From assembly GCF_003260265.1 (NCBI RefSeq), contig NZ_QITQ01000007.1, forward strand, positions 107,247 to 171,246: DNA of 64,000 nucleotides, read 5' to 3'. The position numbers and the translations under genes were made by a program. Below are positions 8,705 through 18,760 of this stretch, in pieces. Source of the DNA: Roseovarius amoyensis (GTDB lineage: Bacteria; Pseudomonadota; Alphaproteobacteria; Rhodobacterales; Rhodobacteraceae). The notes under the pieces are model-generated. The model made no database searches. It was not told the DNA's origin and saw nothing but the letters and a program-made list of their open reading frames with translations. Position 1 is the stretch's first letter. Each line of letters begins with the position of its first letter.

Positions 8705-9202
8705 TTAACAGGGCCAGGCGGCATCCGGCCCGATCGCGGGGTGGCGCAGCTCGGTGCCTTTGATGATTCCCATCGCCTCAGCCAGGCCGCCATTTATTTC
8801 CAGAACGTACTGGATGCCGTTGCCACCCAGAATCAATCTCTCGCTCAGCGGTTCGGCCATCGGCGCGACCCGCTTTACCACACCGGCCGAGTCGGCAAAC
8901 AGGATGTCGAGCGGGATGAGCGTGTTCTTCATCCAGAACCCCGCCCTGTGCGGGCGTTCATAGACGAACAGCATGCCGGCGCTGCGCGGCAGGCTTTCGC
9001 GGTGCATCAGTCCCCGGGCGCGTTCGGCATCGTCATCGGCCACCTCGACCGTGAAACGCGCCTCGCCCCAGGCGCCGCGCAGTTGCACCGTGGTGTCGGT
9101 ACAAGCCGCCTCTGCCAGTGCCGGCCCTACCCCCAGCGTGAACCCGAACCCAAGCCCGAGCACCAGCACCATTATCCTGAATGCTTGACCGCAACTTCCC
9201 AT
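8705..9202 (-). CDS. DUF192 family exported protein
   Basis: 165-residue protein with an N-terminal hydrophobic signal (MVLVLGLGFGFTLGVGPALA) and then the DUF192 domain: ARGLMHRESLPRSAGMLFVY, FWMKNTLIPLDILFAD and VLEINGGLAEAMGI are its conserved blocks. The family's function is not established. ATG at 9202 is chosen because GGAGGT lies 6 bases upstream; the alternative ATG at 9172 lacks a good site. The start overlaps the end of the cold-shock gene by 31 bases, so the two are probably co-transcribed. Confidence 0.85.
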   Translation of the reverse strand: MGSCGQAFRIMVLVLGLGFGFTLGVGPALAEAACTDTTVQLRGAWGEARFTVEVADDDAERARGLMHRESLPRSAGMLFVYERPHRAGFWMKNTLIPLDILFADSAGVVKRVAPMAEPLSERLILGGNGIQYVLEINGGLAEAMGIIKGTELRHPAIGPDAAWPC

Positions 9203-9747
9203 GCACAGACCTCCGTCGCCATACGGCCCCTCTTGCCGTCGATCACCCGGATCGCCAGCGCCTCTCCGGGTTGCAGATCGGCCATGCCCGAGCGACGCAG
9301 AACCTCGATATGGATGAACACGTCCTGTTCGCAGCCAAAGGTGTTGGCAAAGCCGAATCCCTTGGCCTTGTCGAACCATTTCACGCGCGCGGGTTCAAGC
9401 GGCGCGGCGCGTATCGCCTCGGGGTCGATGTCTTCCAGGTCGGCCAGCCCCGACAGCGCATCAGCCTCCGGCGGCTCGATGGCATGCACCAGGACAGCCT
9501 GCACGCCGCGTTCGGTCCGCTGCACATCGATCTCGGCAACAGCGCCGTCGGCGATCGAGCTTTGTCCGAAATTGCGCAGAACATTGGCATGCAACAAGAT
9601 GTCCGGCCCGCCCTCGTCAGAGACGACAAAGCCGAATCCCTTGGTGGGGTCGAACCATTTCACCCGTCCCCGGATGCGTTCTGTGCCTTGCGTAGGCTTG
9701 GCCAAAATGCCTGATCCCCATAATTTACGCAGGAACCGTCCTGCCAT
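9172..9747 (-). CDS. cspA: Double cold-shock domain protein
   Basis: About 191-residue RNA/ssDNA-binding protein with two cold-shock domains joined by an acidic linker. Domain 1 has GRVKWFDPTKGFGFVVSDEG and domain 2 has ARVKWFDKAKGFGFANTFG, each with the RNP1-type KGFGF motif. Known single-domain Csp proteins act as RNA chaperones; the two-domain form is common in alphaproteobacteria. An earlier start at 9774 is possible; MAGRFLRKLW at 9747 is preferred. It overlaps the DUF192 gene downstream. Confidence 0.9.
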   Translation of the reverse strand: MAGRFLRKLWGSGILAKPTQGTERIRGRVKWFDPTKGFGFVVSDEGGPDILLHANVLRNFGQSSIADGAVAEIDVQRTERGVQAVLVHAIEPPEADALSGLADLEDIDPEAIRAAPLEPARVKWFDKAKGFGFANTFGCEQDVFIHIEVLRRSGMADLQPGEALAIRVIDGKRGRMATEVCAWEVAVKHSG

Positions 9748-9822
9748 TAGAATGACACGCAGCCTGTTTCGCAAGAAACAATCCGCAGATCACGAATGCC
9801 CGTTTCCGGGCAGCGAAAGACC

Positions 9823-10449
9823 TCAGGGGCTCAATCGCTGGACTTTCCAAGCCGATTCAACGGCTTGCCTGCGCCAGACGAAGCGGTCATGCAGCCGGAA
9901 TGCACCGTCCGCCCAGAACTCGATTTCGAACGGAACGATACGAAAGCCGCCCCAGAAAGGTGGGCGTGGCGGGTTAGGTCCCTTACGCGACGTCACCCTT
10001 GCCACCTCGGCCATCAGTTTCGCGCGTGATTCCAGCGGCTGCGACTGCCGCGACGCCCAGGCCCCAAGGCGACTTTTCAGAGACCGCGATGCGTAATAGG
10101 CGTCGGCCTCGGGCCCGTCCTCGCGCACCACCTCGCCGCGCACGCGCAGCTGACGGCGCATTGATTTCCAGTGCAGCACCATCGCTGCCTTGGGGCACGC
10201 CGCGATTTCCCGCCCCTTGGCGCTGTCGTAATTGGTGTAGAACCAGAACCCGGCATCGGTGATGTCCTTGAGCAGCACCATGCGCACATTCGGCATCCCG
10301 CCGTCATCGACCGTCGCCAGAGCCACGGCGTTGGGGTCGTTGATCTCGCTCGCCTCTGCCTCGGCCAGCCAGTCACGGGCGATCTGAAATGGATCATCCC
10401 CCGAAAAGATCCCGCTGCGTTCCATTCCGGGCCTCATCTGCTGCAACAC
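9823..10449 (-). CDS. pdxH: Pyridoxamine 5'-phosphate oxidase
   Basis: 208-residue FMN enzyme that makes pyridoxal 5'-phosphate from the pyridoxamine or pyridoxine phosphate, the last step of vitamin B6 supply. [20 protein letters not shown] near residue 55, the [16 protein letters not shown] segment and WKVQRLSP at the C-terminus are the family's FMN- and substrate-binding blocks, and the length is normal. It is divergent from fabI with a 137-base spacer. Confidence 0.95.
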   Translation of the reverse strand: MLQQMRPGMERSGIFSGDDPFQIARDWLAEAEASEINDPNAVALATVDDGGMPNVRMVLLKDITDAGFWFYTNYDSAKGREIAACPKAAMVLHWKSMRRQLRVRGEVVREDGPEADAYYASRSLKSRLGAWASRQSQPLESRAKLMAEVARVTSRKGPNPPRPPFWGGFRIVPFEIEFWADGAFRLHDRFVWRRQAVESAWKVQRLSP

Positions 10450-10586
10450 GATTCAGCCTGCTACGCTCACGCGCCCGCAGGCACAAGGGTCAAAACCGGC
10501 CATCGGCGCATCGGCGCCATGCTCTTGATGCCGGTCCGGCGATCACCTAAAGGAATAACACACTGGCAAGGGCTCGAGGGCAGAAC

Positions 10587-11393
10587 ATGGCGAACACGCT
10601 GATGGCAGGCAAGCGCGGACTCATCATGGGTCTTGCCAACGACAAGTCGATCGCCTGGGGGATCGCCAAGGCCTGTGCCGATGCCGGGGCCGAACTGGCA
10701 TTCACCTATATGGGCGACGCGTTCCGCAAACGGGTCGAGCCGCTGGCGGCGCAACTGGGCGTGACCCGCCTGTTTGATTGCGACGTGTCCGACCCGGACT
10801 CGATCGACGCCGCATTCGCCGCGCTGGGAGAGGTCTGGGACGGGCTGGACTTCATCGTTCACGCCATCGGCTTTTCCGACAAGAACGAGCTGCGCGGGCG
10901 CTACATCGACACCAGCCGCGACAATTTCCTCAATACCATGGACGTTTCAGTCTATTCCTTCACCGCCGTGGCGCAGCGGGCGGAAAAGATGATGCAGCCG
11001 GGCGGGTCGATGCTGACGCTCACTTATTACGGCGCCGAGCAGGTGATGCCGCATTACAACGTCATGGGCATCGCCAAGGCCGCGCTCGAGGCCTCGGTAA
11101 TGTACATGGCCGAGGATCTGGGCCGTGACGGCATCCGCGTCAACGCCATCTCCGCCGGGCCGATCAAGACGCTGGCCGCCTCGGGTATCGGCGATTTCCG
11201 CTATATCCTGAAATGGAACGAGCTGAACTCGCCCCTGCGGCGCAACGTGACGACCGAGGATGTGGGCCGCGCCGCGCTCTTCCTGCTGTCCGACCTGGGC
11301 AGCGGCACCACCGGCGAGGTTCTGCATGTCGATGCCGGCTATCACGTCGTCGGGATGAAGGCGGTCGACGCCCCCGACATCGACAAGAGCTGA
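10587..11393 (+). CDS. fabI: Enoyl-ACP reductase (NADH)
   Basis: 268-residue short-chain dehydrogenase that performs the last reduction of each fatty acid elongation cycle. The N-terminus GLIMGLANDKSIAWGIAKA is the FabI nucleotide-binding signature, LTYYGAEQVMPHYNVMGIAK carries the Tyr...Tyr...Lys catalytic set, and GPIKTLAASGI is the substrate-binding loop. GAGGG lies just before ATG 10587. A second gene, gpt, follows 6 bases after the stop and is probably co-transcribed. Confidence 0.95.
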   Translation: MANTLMAGKRGLIMGLANDKSIAWGIAKACADAGAELAFTYMGDAFRKRVEPLAAQLGVTRLFDCDVSDPDSIDAAFAALGEVWDGLDFIVHAIGFSDKNELRGRYIDTSRDNFLNTMDVSVYSFTAVAQRAEKMMQPGGSMLTLTYYGAEQVMPHYNVMGIAKAALEASVMYMAEDLGRDGIRVNAISAGPIKTLAASGIGDFRYILKWNELNSPLRRNVTTEDVGRAALFLLSDLGSGTTGEVLHVDAGYHVVGMKAVDAPDIDKS

Positions 11394-11399
11394 CCTGCC

Positions 11400-11918
11400 G
11401 TGAGCCCCAAGCCATCCGAGATGAACGACCGCCTGCCGCATGAGCGGGGCTTTCACGTCAGCTGGGACCAACTGCACCGCGACGCCCGCGCGCTGGCCTG
11501 GCGGCTGCAGGCCGAAACGCCCGATGGCGGCTGGCGCGCCGTGGTGGCCATCACCCGCGGCGGCATGGCCCCGGCGATGATCGTCGCGCGCGAACTGGAT
11601 ATCCGCACCGTCGATACGATCAGCGTCAAGTCCTACGACCACCAGACCCAAAGCGCGGCGCATATCATCAAGTCGCCCGACATGGACGTGGTGGGCGACG
11701 GCGCCGGGGTGCTGATCGTCGATGACCTGGTCGATACCGGCCGCACGCTGGAAGTGGTACGCAAGGTGATGCCCAAGGCGCGCGTTGCCACCGTCTATGC
11801 CAAACCCAAGGGCCGCGGCATGGTCGACACCTTTGTCACCGAGGTCAGCCAGGACACCTGGATATTCTTTCCCTGGGACATGGCCCTGCAATATGTCGAG
11901 CCCTATCGCGGCACCTGA
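11400..11918 (+). CDS. gpt: Xanthine-guanine phosphoribosyltransferase
   Basis: 172-residue purine salvage enzyme that attaches PRPP ribose phosphate to xanthine, guanine or hypoxanthine. The PRPP-binding motif is [17 protein letters not shown] at about residues 102-118, and [20 protein letters not shown] is the other phosphate loop. The frame opens with GTG at 11400, 6 bases after fabI; an ATG at 11421 ([11 protein letters not shown]) is an alternative start close to that of relatives. Confidence 0.92.
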   Translation: MSPKPSEMNDRLPHERGFHVSWDQLHRDARALAWRLQAETPDGGWRAVVAITRGGMAPAMIVARELDIRTVDTISVKSYDHQTQSAAHIIKSPDMDVVGDGAGVLIVDDLVDTGRTLEVVRKVMPKARVATVYAKPKGRGMVDTFVTEVSQDTWIFFPWDMALQYVEPYRGT

Positions 11919-12042
11919 ACGCCCGGGCCGGTGAGGCCGGCAGCCAGCCGACCGGAAACATCCCCCTGCCCGCCTCTTGCCCCCCCGCCAGTGAACGCGT
12001 AGATACCGCAAAACAGTGCATTTTCGCCTGACAGGGGACGAC

Positions 12043-13884
12043 ATGGCAGCCAAAGGCATCTCGAACACCATGGCCTGGATTCTTCTGGCCTTGCTCATCC
12101 TCGGTCTCGGCGGGTTCGGCGTGACCAACCTGTCGGGTACGGCCCGTTCTGTCGGGTCCGTCGGCGACCAGCAGATCGACGTCGACGATTATGCCCGTGC
12201 GCTGCAACAGGAAATCCGCGCCATCGAGGCGGAACGCGGCAGCGCGCTCAGCTTTGCCGAGGCCCAGCAGATGGGCGTGACCGACGCGGTGCTGACCCGG
12301 CTGATCGCCTCGGCGGCATTCGACTATGAGACCAGCCGCATCGGGCTGTCTGTCGGCGACGAAACACTGCATGATGAGATCGTTTCGATGCCGCAGTTTC
12401 AGGGCGTTGACGGCAAGTTCGACCGTGAGGCGTACCGCTATGGTCTCGACCAGGCCGGGCTGAGCGAAACCAAGTTCGAAGAGGATATCCGCGCCGAGGC
12501 CGCGCGCGGCTTTCTGCAGGCGGCGGTGGTGGCCGGGGTGCAGATGCCCGATGGCTACATGAAAGCCCTGACAGACTATCTGGGCCAGCGGCGCGAGGTC
12601 ACCTGGACGGTGTTGGACCGCAGCGACCTGACCACCGGCCTGCCCGTGCCCGAAGAGGCCGACCTGGTCGCCTATCACCAGGAGCACGCCGAGCGTTACA
12701 CCCTGCCCGAACGCAAGCGCATCACCTATGCCTGGCTCAGCCCCGACATGCTGCTGGACAGCGTCGAGGTGGACGAAGACGCCCTCCGCGATGCCTATGA
12801 GGCGCGTACTGACGAATACAACCGCCCCGAACGCCGCCTGGTCGAACGCCTGGCCTTTGCCGACACGGCCGCGGCCGAGGCTGCCCTTGCCCGTATCACC
12901 AGCGGCGAGGCGGATTTTGAGGCGCTTGTCGCCGAGCGCGGGCTCGAGTTGTCCGACACCGACCTGGGCGATGTGACGCGCGAGGAGTTGGGCGACGCGG
13001 CCGAGGCGGTGTTCGCCGCAGAGGTTGGCGATGTTGTCGGGCCCCTGCCCAGCTCTGTCGGGCCTGCACTGTTCCGCGTCGATGCCCGACTTGCGGCACA
13101 GACCACCACCTTTGAAGAGGCCCTGCCGGACCTGCGTGCCGAACTGGCCGCGGGCCGCGCCCGACGGATGGTCGAAGGCCGCATCGATGCCACTGACGAC
13201 CTGCTGGCCGGCGGCGCCACGATCGAGGATCTGGCCCAGGAAACCGAGATGGAACTGGGCAGCATCGACTGGCACCCGGGCGTCACCGACGGCATCGCCG
13301 CGTTCGAGGCGTTCCGCGCCGCCGCCACCGAGTTGACCGATGGCGACTATCCCGAGGTCATCACCCTGGACGATGGCGGCATTTTCGCCATGCGCCTTGA
13401 CGAGGTGATCGCGCCGGAGCTGCAGCCGCTCGACGCCGTGCGCGAGGAGGTCACTGCCGCATGGAGTGCCGAAAAGCTGGTGGAAGAGCTTGAAAAACAG
13501 GTCGCGCCGGCAGTGGCCAAGCTGGAAAGCGGCGCCAGCTTTGAGGATGCCGAGCTGACCGAGGACGACAGCCAGAGCCTGACCCGGCGCAGCTATGTCG
13601 CCGGGGCACCATCCTCGATGATCGACGAGGTGTTCGCGCTCGACCCCGGCAAGGTGGCCGTGATCGGAAACGCGGGGCGGCTGTTCGTCGTCCGGCTGGA
13701 CGCCGTGCACGACCCCGACCCCGAAGACCCCGACCTGCAACAATTGCAGGGTCTCTTGCGTCAGCAGGCGGCCTCGGGGCTGGCGCAGGACCTTTTCCAG
13801 GTGCTGGCCAACGACATCCGCACCCGCGCCGGGATCGAGCTGGACCAATCCGCGCTCAACGCCGTGCACGCGAATTTCCGCTAG
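12043..13884 (+). CDS. PpiD-like peptidylprolyl isomerase, membrane-anchored
   Basis: 613-residue periplasmic folding factor held by one N-terminal membrane helix (MAWILLALLILGLGGFGV, residues about 10-27). A SurA-type N-terminal chaperone region (LTRLIASAAFDYETSRIGL, GKFDREAYRYGLDQAGLSE) is followed by a parvulin-like middle part. ATG at 12043 is preferred over 12016 because AGGGGA lies 4-5 bases upstream. trpE begins 10 bases after the stop, so the two are probably in one transcript. Assigned by layout and segments rather than by catalytic residues. Confidence 0.85.
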   Translation: MAAKGISNTMAWILLALLILGLGGFGVTNLSGTARSVGSVGDQQIDVDDYARALQQEIRAIEAERGSALSFAEAQQMGVTDAVLTRLIASAAFDYETSRIGLSVGDETLHDEIVSMPQFQGVDGKFDREAYRYGLDQAGLSETKFEEDIRAEAARGFLQAAVVAGVQMPDGYMKALTDYLGQRREVTWTVLDRSDLTTGLPVPEEADLVAYHQEHAERYTLPERKRITYAWLSPDMLLDSVEVDEDALRDAYEARTDEYNRPERRLVERLAFADTAAAEAALARITSGEADFEALVAERGLELSDTDLGDVTREELGDAAEAVFAAEVGDVVGPLPSSVGPALFRVDARLAAQTTTFEEALPDLRAELAAGRARRMVEGRIDATDDLLAGGATIEDLAQETEMELGSIDWHPGVTDGIAAFEAFRAAATELTDGDYPEVITLDDGGIFAMRLDEVIAPELQPLDAVREEVTAAWSAEKLVEELEKQVAPAVAKLESGASFEDAELTEDDSQSLTRRSYVAGAPSSMIDEVFALDPGKVAVIGNAGRLFVVRLDAVHDPDPEDPDLQQLQGLLRQQAASGLAQDLFQVLANDIRTRAGIELDQSALNAVHANFR

Positions 13885-13894
13885 GACGCAAACC

Positions 13895-15409
13895 GTGGAA
13901 CTGACCCCAGATTTCGAAAGCTTCGCCAAGGGTTTTGAGGCCGGACAGAACCAGGTTGTCTTTGCCCGGCTTGCCGCCGATCTCGACACGCCGGTTTCGC
14001 TGATGCTCAAGCTCACGGGCGCGGCGCGCGACGCCTTTGTGCTGGAATCGGTCACCGGCGGCGAGGTACGCGGGCGCTATTCGATCATCGGCATGAAACC
14101 CGACCTGATCTGGCAGTGCCACGGCCAGACCAGCCGCATCAACCGTCAGGCGCGTTTCGACGGCGACACATTCGAGGAACAGCCGGGCGACCCGCTGAGC
14201 AACCTGCGCGCGCTCATCGACGAGAGCCGGATCGACCTGCCCGCCGACTTGCCCGCGGCCAGCGCCGGGCTGTTCGGCTATCTGGGCTATGACATGATCC
14301 GGCTGGTCGAACACCTGCCCGACGTCAACCCCGACCCGCTGGGTCTGCCCGACGCGGTGATGATGCGCCCCTCGGTGGTGGCGGTACTGGACGGGGTCAA
14401 GGGCGACGTGATCGTGGTGGCGCCGGCCTGGGCCGGATCGGGCCTGTCGGCGCGGGCGGCCTATGCCCAGGCGGCCGAACGGGTGATGGACGCGGTGCGC
14501 GACCTCGACCGGGCGCTGCCGCGCGTCAGCCGCAGCCTGGGCGAGCCGCACGAGGACGCGCCGCCGGTTTCGAACTTTACCCACGAGGGCTACAAGGACG
14601 CGGTAGAGCGGGCCAAGGAATACATCCGCGCCGGCGACATTTTCCAGGTGGTGCCCAGCCAGCGCTGGACGCAAGACTTTCGCCAGCCGCCCTTTGCGCT
14701 TTACCGCAGCCTGCGGCGCACCAACCCGTCGCCCTTCATGTTCTATTTCAATTTCGGCGGCTTCCAGGTGGTCGGCGCCAGCCCCGAGATCCTGGTGCGG
14801 GTGATGGACGGGCAGATCACCATCCGCCCCATCGCCGGCACCCGCCCGCGCGGCGCCACCTCCGACGAGGACCGCGCCTTTGAGGCCGACCTGCTGGCCG
14901 ACCCCAAGGAACGCGCCGAGCACTTGATGCTGCTGGATCTTGGTCGCAACGACGTGGGCCGCGTGGCCCGCATCGGCACCGTGCGCCCAACCGAGAAATT
15001 CATCATCGAGCGCTATTCACACGTCATGCACATCGTGTCGAACGTGGTGGGCGAGCTGGCAGAGGGCCAAGACGCCCTGTCGGCGCTGCTGGCCGGGCTG
15101 CCCGCCGGCACGGTGTCAGGCGCGCCCAAGGTGCGCGCGATGGAAATCATCGACGAGCTGGAGCCGGAAAAGCGCGGCGTCTATGGCGGCGGCGTGGGTT
15201 ATTTCAGCTCGGGCGGCGACATGGATATCTGCATCGCCCTGCGCACCGCAGTGGTAAAGGATCAAAAGCTCTATATCCAGGCCGGCGGCGGCGTCGTCTA
15301 TGACAGCGACCCCGAGGCGGAATACATGGAGACGATGCACAAATCCAACGCCATCCGCCGCGCCGCGGCCGACGCCGCCCGCTTTGCCGGTGACGACAAC
15401 GAGGGCTAG
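13895..15409 (+). CDS. trpE: Anthranilate synthase component I
   Basis: 504-residue chorismate-using subunit of anthranilate synthase; with TrpG it starts the tryptophan branch. The C-terminal chorismate domain shows IRPIAGTRPRGATSDEDRA, LMLLDLGRNDVGRVA, GTVSGAPKVRAMEIIDELE and the terminal IQAGGGVVYDSDPEAEYMET. GTG at 13895 has AGGA 8 bases upstream. trpG is separated from trpE by an oppositely oriented gene, an arrangement common in this order. No leader peptide or attenuator was seen. Confidence 0.97.
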   Translation: MELTPDFESFAKGFEAGQNQVVFARLAADLDTPVSLMLKLTGAARDAFVLESVTGGEVRGRYSIIGMKPDLIWQCHGQTSRINRQARFDGDTFEEQPGDPLSNLRALIDESRIDLPADLPAASAGLFGYLGYDMIRLVEHLPDVNPDPLGLPDAVMMRPSVVAVLDGVKGDVIVVAPAWAGSGLSARAAYAQAAERVMDAVRDLDRALPRVSRSLGEPHEDAPPVSNFTHEGYKDAVERAKEYIRAGDIFQVVPSQRWTQDFRQPPFALYRSLRRTNPSPFMFYFNFGGFQVVGASPEILVRVMDGQITIRPIAGTRPRGATSDEDRAFEADLLADPKERAEHLMLLDLGRNDVGRVARIGTVRPTEKFIIERYSHVMHIVSNVVGELAEGQDALSALLAGLPAGTVSGAPKVRAMEIIDELEPEKRGVYGGGVGYFSSGGDMDICIALRTAVVKDQKLYIQAGGGVVYDSDPEAEYMETMHKSNAIRRAAADAARFAGDDNEG

Positions 15410-15453
15410 GACAAGGCCCCGCGTTTGACCCGAATGTGCAAAGGCGGGCCGGG

Positions 15454-15512
15454 CGTAGGCCGGGCTTCAGCCCGGCGTTAAAGCAGGTTGCCGGGCTGAA
15501 TCCCGGCCTACG
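15454..15512. repeat. Paired REP-like palindromes between convergent genes
   Basis: Two 23-bp units (15454-15476 and 15490-15512) are inverted copies of each other with one mismatch, and each is itself a palindrome (cgtaggccgggcttcagcccggc). This is the layout of a bacterial interspersed mosaic/REP element. It lies in the 109-base gap where trpE and the deacetylase gene converge, and may end transcription or protect mRNA ends from both sides. Confidence 0.7.
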
Positions 15513-15518
15513 CGGCTC

Positions 15519-17027
15519 TCAGTTCACGCTCTCTTTCAGCACTGCCGAAATCGGCGCCAGCGCGACGCTGCCGGCCCGGTCCTGAAGGCCCCAGAGCAGC
15601 AGCGCGCTGACGGTCTCGGCGCGCAGGCGCCCGACCATGACAACGCCGCCCTCTTCCTGCGACGCGCGGAACGCCGCCTGATCAAGGAACCGCCGGATCA
15701 CCCGCGCATTCTGTCCCTCGGCGTCGAAATCACGGAACACCGGCGCCACCGGCACCCCCTCGCGCGCGATCAGCTTGCGGGTCGTGTCCAGCCCCTCGGA
15801 AAACAGCACCAGCCCCAGCCCGCCATCCTGCAGGATCGGGACAAGCTGCATCGCCGCCTCGCGGCTGGATTGCAGGCCGGTGCCGACCCCTTCCATCACC
15901 GCCACCGTCTGGGGCACGGCGCGCAGGTAGCTTTGCATCGCCACCTCGGTGTCGCGGGCATCGAAACCTTCGGGCAGATCGATCAACGCCATCACCTCCA
16001 GCCCGGCGGCGCGATAGTTTTTCGCCGCCTCGGCCGCACCGGACCAGCCCGCATCAATGGCATAGCTGATCGGATAGGGAAAATCCGCCAGCGCCTCGAA
16101 ACTGATCGGGCTCTCGCCATCGTCAATCAGAACGATCGCCATCAGCGGCTTGTTTTCGGGGTTGTCAAAGGGCACGGCAAAGCGTTCCAGCGCCTCTGTC
16201 GCGACCGGATCGACGGCCTCGGCCTCAGCCGGGGGCGCGTCAGTCACCGCGGGCAGACGCCCGATGGTCACGCCCTCGGCCAGGTTGCCGATGGTGCCCG
16301 AGGGCGCCTCATCTTCAACAGCGGCCTCGGCGGCGGGTTCTTCGCTCATCGGTTCATCGGCGGCTGGGTCTGCCTTCTCGGTCATGTCCTCGGGGGGGCT
16401 CTGCGCCCCTGCCCGGTCATCGCCGAAAAGGCCGCTGTCGGCCTCGACCTCGGGCTGCGGGGGCTGCACCGGTTCGGCCGAGATCGAAAGTTCGTCTGCC
16501 TCTTCGGCCGGGGCGGCCGGAACCACGGGGACCGCGGGTTCGACAGGGTCAGGTGCCTCAGTCACCGCCGGCTGTTCGGCGGGCTCGGCCGCCACTGACG
16601 GGCCGTCCTCGTCGCGCGGCTCTTCGGGCGGCAGGGCCTGCGGGCTGGGCAGCACCGGCTCGTCGCCGCCAAAGGCCACGCCGGCCGCATCGCCATCGGC
16701 CTGCGGCGCGCTGAGCGACGCCTCGACATCGCCGGTCACCGGCGGCGCGGCGGGGGCGGTATCTGCATCGGCAAGCGGGCTCAGGTCGTCGGGCTCGGGC
16801 GCGGCCACCACCGGCGCACCCTCGGGCTCGGGCGTGTCGTCGGGGGCGGGCAACGTCGCCTCGCGGTCCTCGCGCGACTGGTTGAACTGCGACCCGGCCG
16901 GCACTTCGGGACTGGCCGCACGGGGGGGGCCGTCTGTCGCAATCCCGCTCAACACCGAAACCGCACCAAGCGCCGCCGCCGACAGCACCGCCCCGGTCAG
17001 AAAACCGCCCAGATAACCCAGTCGCAC
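15519..17027 (-). CDS. Divergent polysaccharide deacetylase family protein
   Basis: 502-residue protein with an N-terminal membrane anchor or signal (LGGFLTGAVLSAAALGAVSV), then about 230 residues rich in Ala, Pro, Glu and Asp with no globular pattern, then a C-terminal domain of about 230 residues (MAIVLIDDGESPISFEALAD, LEVMALIDLPEGFDARDTEV) of the divergent polysaccharide deacetylase (DUF610/YibQ) family. Probably periplasmic and acting at the cell wall; substrate not known. The start is GTG 17027. It is inserted, on the opposite strand, between trpE and trpG. Confidence 0.82.
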   Translation of the reverse strand: MRLGYLGGFLTGAVLSAAALGAVSVLSGIATDGPPRAASPEVPAGSQFNQSREDREATLPAPDDTPEPEGAPVVAAPEPDDLSPLADADTAPAAPPVTGDVEASLSAPQADGDAAGVAFGGDEPVLPSPQALPPEEPRDEDGPSVAAEPAEQPAVTEAPDPVEPAVPVVPAAPAEEADELSISAEPVQPPQPEVEADSGLFGDDRAGAQSPPEDMTEKADPAADEPMSEEPAAEAAVEDEAPSGTIGNLAEGVTIGRLPAVTDAPPAEAEAVDPVATEALERFAVPFDNPENKPLMAIVLIDDGESPISFEALADFPYPISYAIDAGWSGAAEAAKNYRAAGLEVMALIDLPEGFDARDTEVAMQSYLRAVPQTVAVMEGVGTGLQSSREAAMQLVPILQDGGLGLVLFSEGLDTTRKLIAREGVPVAPVFRDFDAEGQNARVIRRFLDQAAFRASQEEGGVVMVGRLRAETVSALLLWGLQDRAGSVALAPISAVLKESVN

Positions 17028-17162
17028 CGTCTCTGCCCTCTGCTTTTTGCCTTTCTCCTACCTTTGCGCCCCTTGACGCTGCCTTGCAACCCTGAACAAG
17101 TAGGGTCCGTCACAGGGGGGCCGGACCCGACGTCCGGCGCCCAAACCGCATGGGGATGCGCA

Positions 17163-17744
17163 ATGCTGCTCCTGATAGATAACTATGACAGTTTCACCTA
17201 CAACCTTGTCCATTACCTGGGTGAGTTGGGGGCCGGGGTCGAGGTGCGCCGCAATGACGCAATCGACGTGCAGGCGGCCATGGCGATGCGGCCTGCAGGT
17301 ATCGTGCTGTCGCCCGGTCCCTGCGACCCAGACCGCGCCGGCATCTGCCTGGCGTTGACCCATGCGGCGGCGGAAACGCGCGTGCCGCTTTTGGGCGTGT
17401 GCCTGGGGCACCAGACCATCGGCCAGGCATTCGGCGGGCGCGTGGTGCGCCATTCCGAGATCGTGCACGGCAAGATGGGCAGCATCCACCACACCGGCAA
17501 GGGAGTCTTTGCCGGCCTGCCGTCACCCTTTGCGGCGACGCGCTATCATTCGCTGGTGGTCGAGCGCAGCTCTTGCCCGCAAGAGCTTGAAATCACGGCG
17601 GAACTGGAGGATGGCACCATCATGGGGCTGCAGCACCGCGACCTGCCGATCCACGGCATCCAGTTCCACCCCGAATCAATTGCCTCGGAACACGGGCATG
17701 CGCTGTTGAAGAATTTCCTAGAGACGACGAAGGTACCAGCATGA
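17163..17744 (+). CDS. trpG: Anthranilate synthase component II (glutamine amidotransferase)
   Basis: 193-residue class I amidotransferase that supplies ammonia to TrpE. It shows the N-terminal [18 protein letters not shown], the oxyanion/nucleophile block [17 protein letters not shown] with the catalytic Cys, and the His-Glu pair in [12 protein letters not shown] 17163 fits the family start; the frame is open further upstream without conservation. The stop overlaps the trpD start by 4 bases (ATGA). Confidence 0.96.
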   Translation: MLLLIDNYDSFTYNLVHYLGELGAGVEVRRNDAIDVQAAMAMRPAGIVLSPGPCDPDRAGICLALTHAAAETRVPLLGVCLGHQTIGQAFGGRVVRHSEIVHGKMGSIHHTGKGVFAGLPSPFAATRYHSLVVERSSCPQELEITAELEDGTIMGLQHRDLPIHGIQFHPESIASEHGHALLKNFLETTKVPA

Positions 17745-18760
17745 GCGATATCCGGTCCCTCATCGGCATCGCCGCCGACCGCCCCCTGACCCGCGAGGAG
17801 GCCGAGACCGCCTTTACCTGCCTGTTCGAGGGCGAGGCAACGCCGGCCCAGACCGGCGGATTCCTGATGGCCCTGCGCACCCGGGGCGAGACTGTGGACG
17901 AATACGCCGCCGCCGCGTCGGTGATGCGGGCCAAGTGCCACAAGGTCGCCGCGCCCGAGGGCGCAATCGACATCGTCGGCACCGGCGGCGACGGCAAGGG
18001 CACGCTCAACATCTCGACCGCCGCCGCCTTTGTCGTGGCCGGCGCCGGGGTGCCTGTGGCCAAGCACGGCAACCGCAACCTCAGCTCGAAATCGGGGGCG
18101 GCGGACGCGCTGACGCAACTTGGCATAAACGTTATGGTTGGGCCTGAAGTGGTTGAAAAGGCTCTGAAATCTACTGGTATCGCCTTCATGATGGCGCCCA
18201 TGCATCACCCCGCGATGGCCCATGTCGGCCCGGTGCGGGCCGAGCTGGGCACGCGCACCATCTTCAACATCCTGGGCCCGCTGACCAACCCCGCTGGCGT
18301 CAAGCGGCAGCTTACCGGCGCGTTTTCGCGCGACCTCATTCGCCCGATGGCCGAAACGCTGGCCGCGCTCGGGTCTGAACGCGCCTGGCTGGTGCATGGC
18401 AGCGACGGCACCGACGAGCTCAGCATCGCGGGGCCAAGCTGGGTTGTCGCGCTTGAGGAGGACGGCAGCCTGCGCGAGGCCGAGATTTCGCCAGAGGATG
18501 CCGGCCTGCCGGTTCATCCCTTCAAGGCCATTCTCGGCGGCACGCCAGAGGAAAACGGCCGCGCCTTTCGCGCCCTGCTCGAAGGGGCCGGGGGCGCCTA
18601 TCGTGACGCCGTGCTGCTGAACGCCGCCGCGGCGCTGGTCGTGGCCGGGCGGGCCACTGACCTGCGCCAGGGGGTCGAGATGGCGCGAGAGAGCCTCGAC
18701 AGCGGCGCTGCACGCGCCAAGATCAAGGCATTGGCCAAAGTGACAACGGAGGTGGCATGA
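17741..18760 (+). CDS. trpD: Anthranilate phosphoribosyltransferase
   Basis: 339-residue enzyme of the second tryptophan step, joining PRPP to anthranilate. The family signature [19 protein letters not shown] at about residues 77-95 and [19 protein letters not shown] hold the PRPP/Mg and anthranilate sites. It overlaps trpG and trpC by 4 bases each, so translation is probably coupled across the three genes. Confidence 0.96.
   Translation: MSDIRSLIGIAADRPLTREEAETAFTCLFEGEATPAQTGGFLMALRTRGETVDEYAAAASVMRAKCHKVAAPEGAIDIVGTGGDGKGTLNISTAAAFVVAGAGVPVAKHGNRNLSSKSGAADALTQLGINVMVGPEVVEKALKSTGIAFMMAPMHHPAMAHVGPVRAELGTRTIFNILGPLTNPAGVKRQLTGAFSRDLIRPMAETLAALGSERAWLVHGSDGTDELSIAGPSWVVALEEDGSLREAEISPEDAGLPVHPFKAILGGTPEENGRAFRALLEGAGGAYRDAVLLNAAAALVVAGRATDLRQGVEMARESLDSGAARAKIKALAKVTTEVA

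Noticed and set aside
11845..14055. Long minus-strand open frame opposite ppiD
   Set aside because: Antisense shadow of ppiD and the gpt/trpE edges, without recognisable domains.
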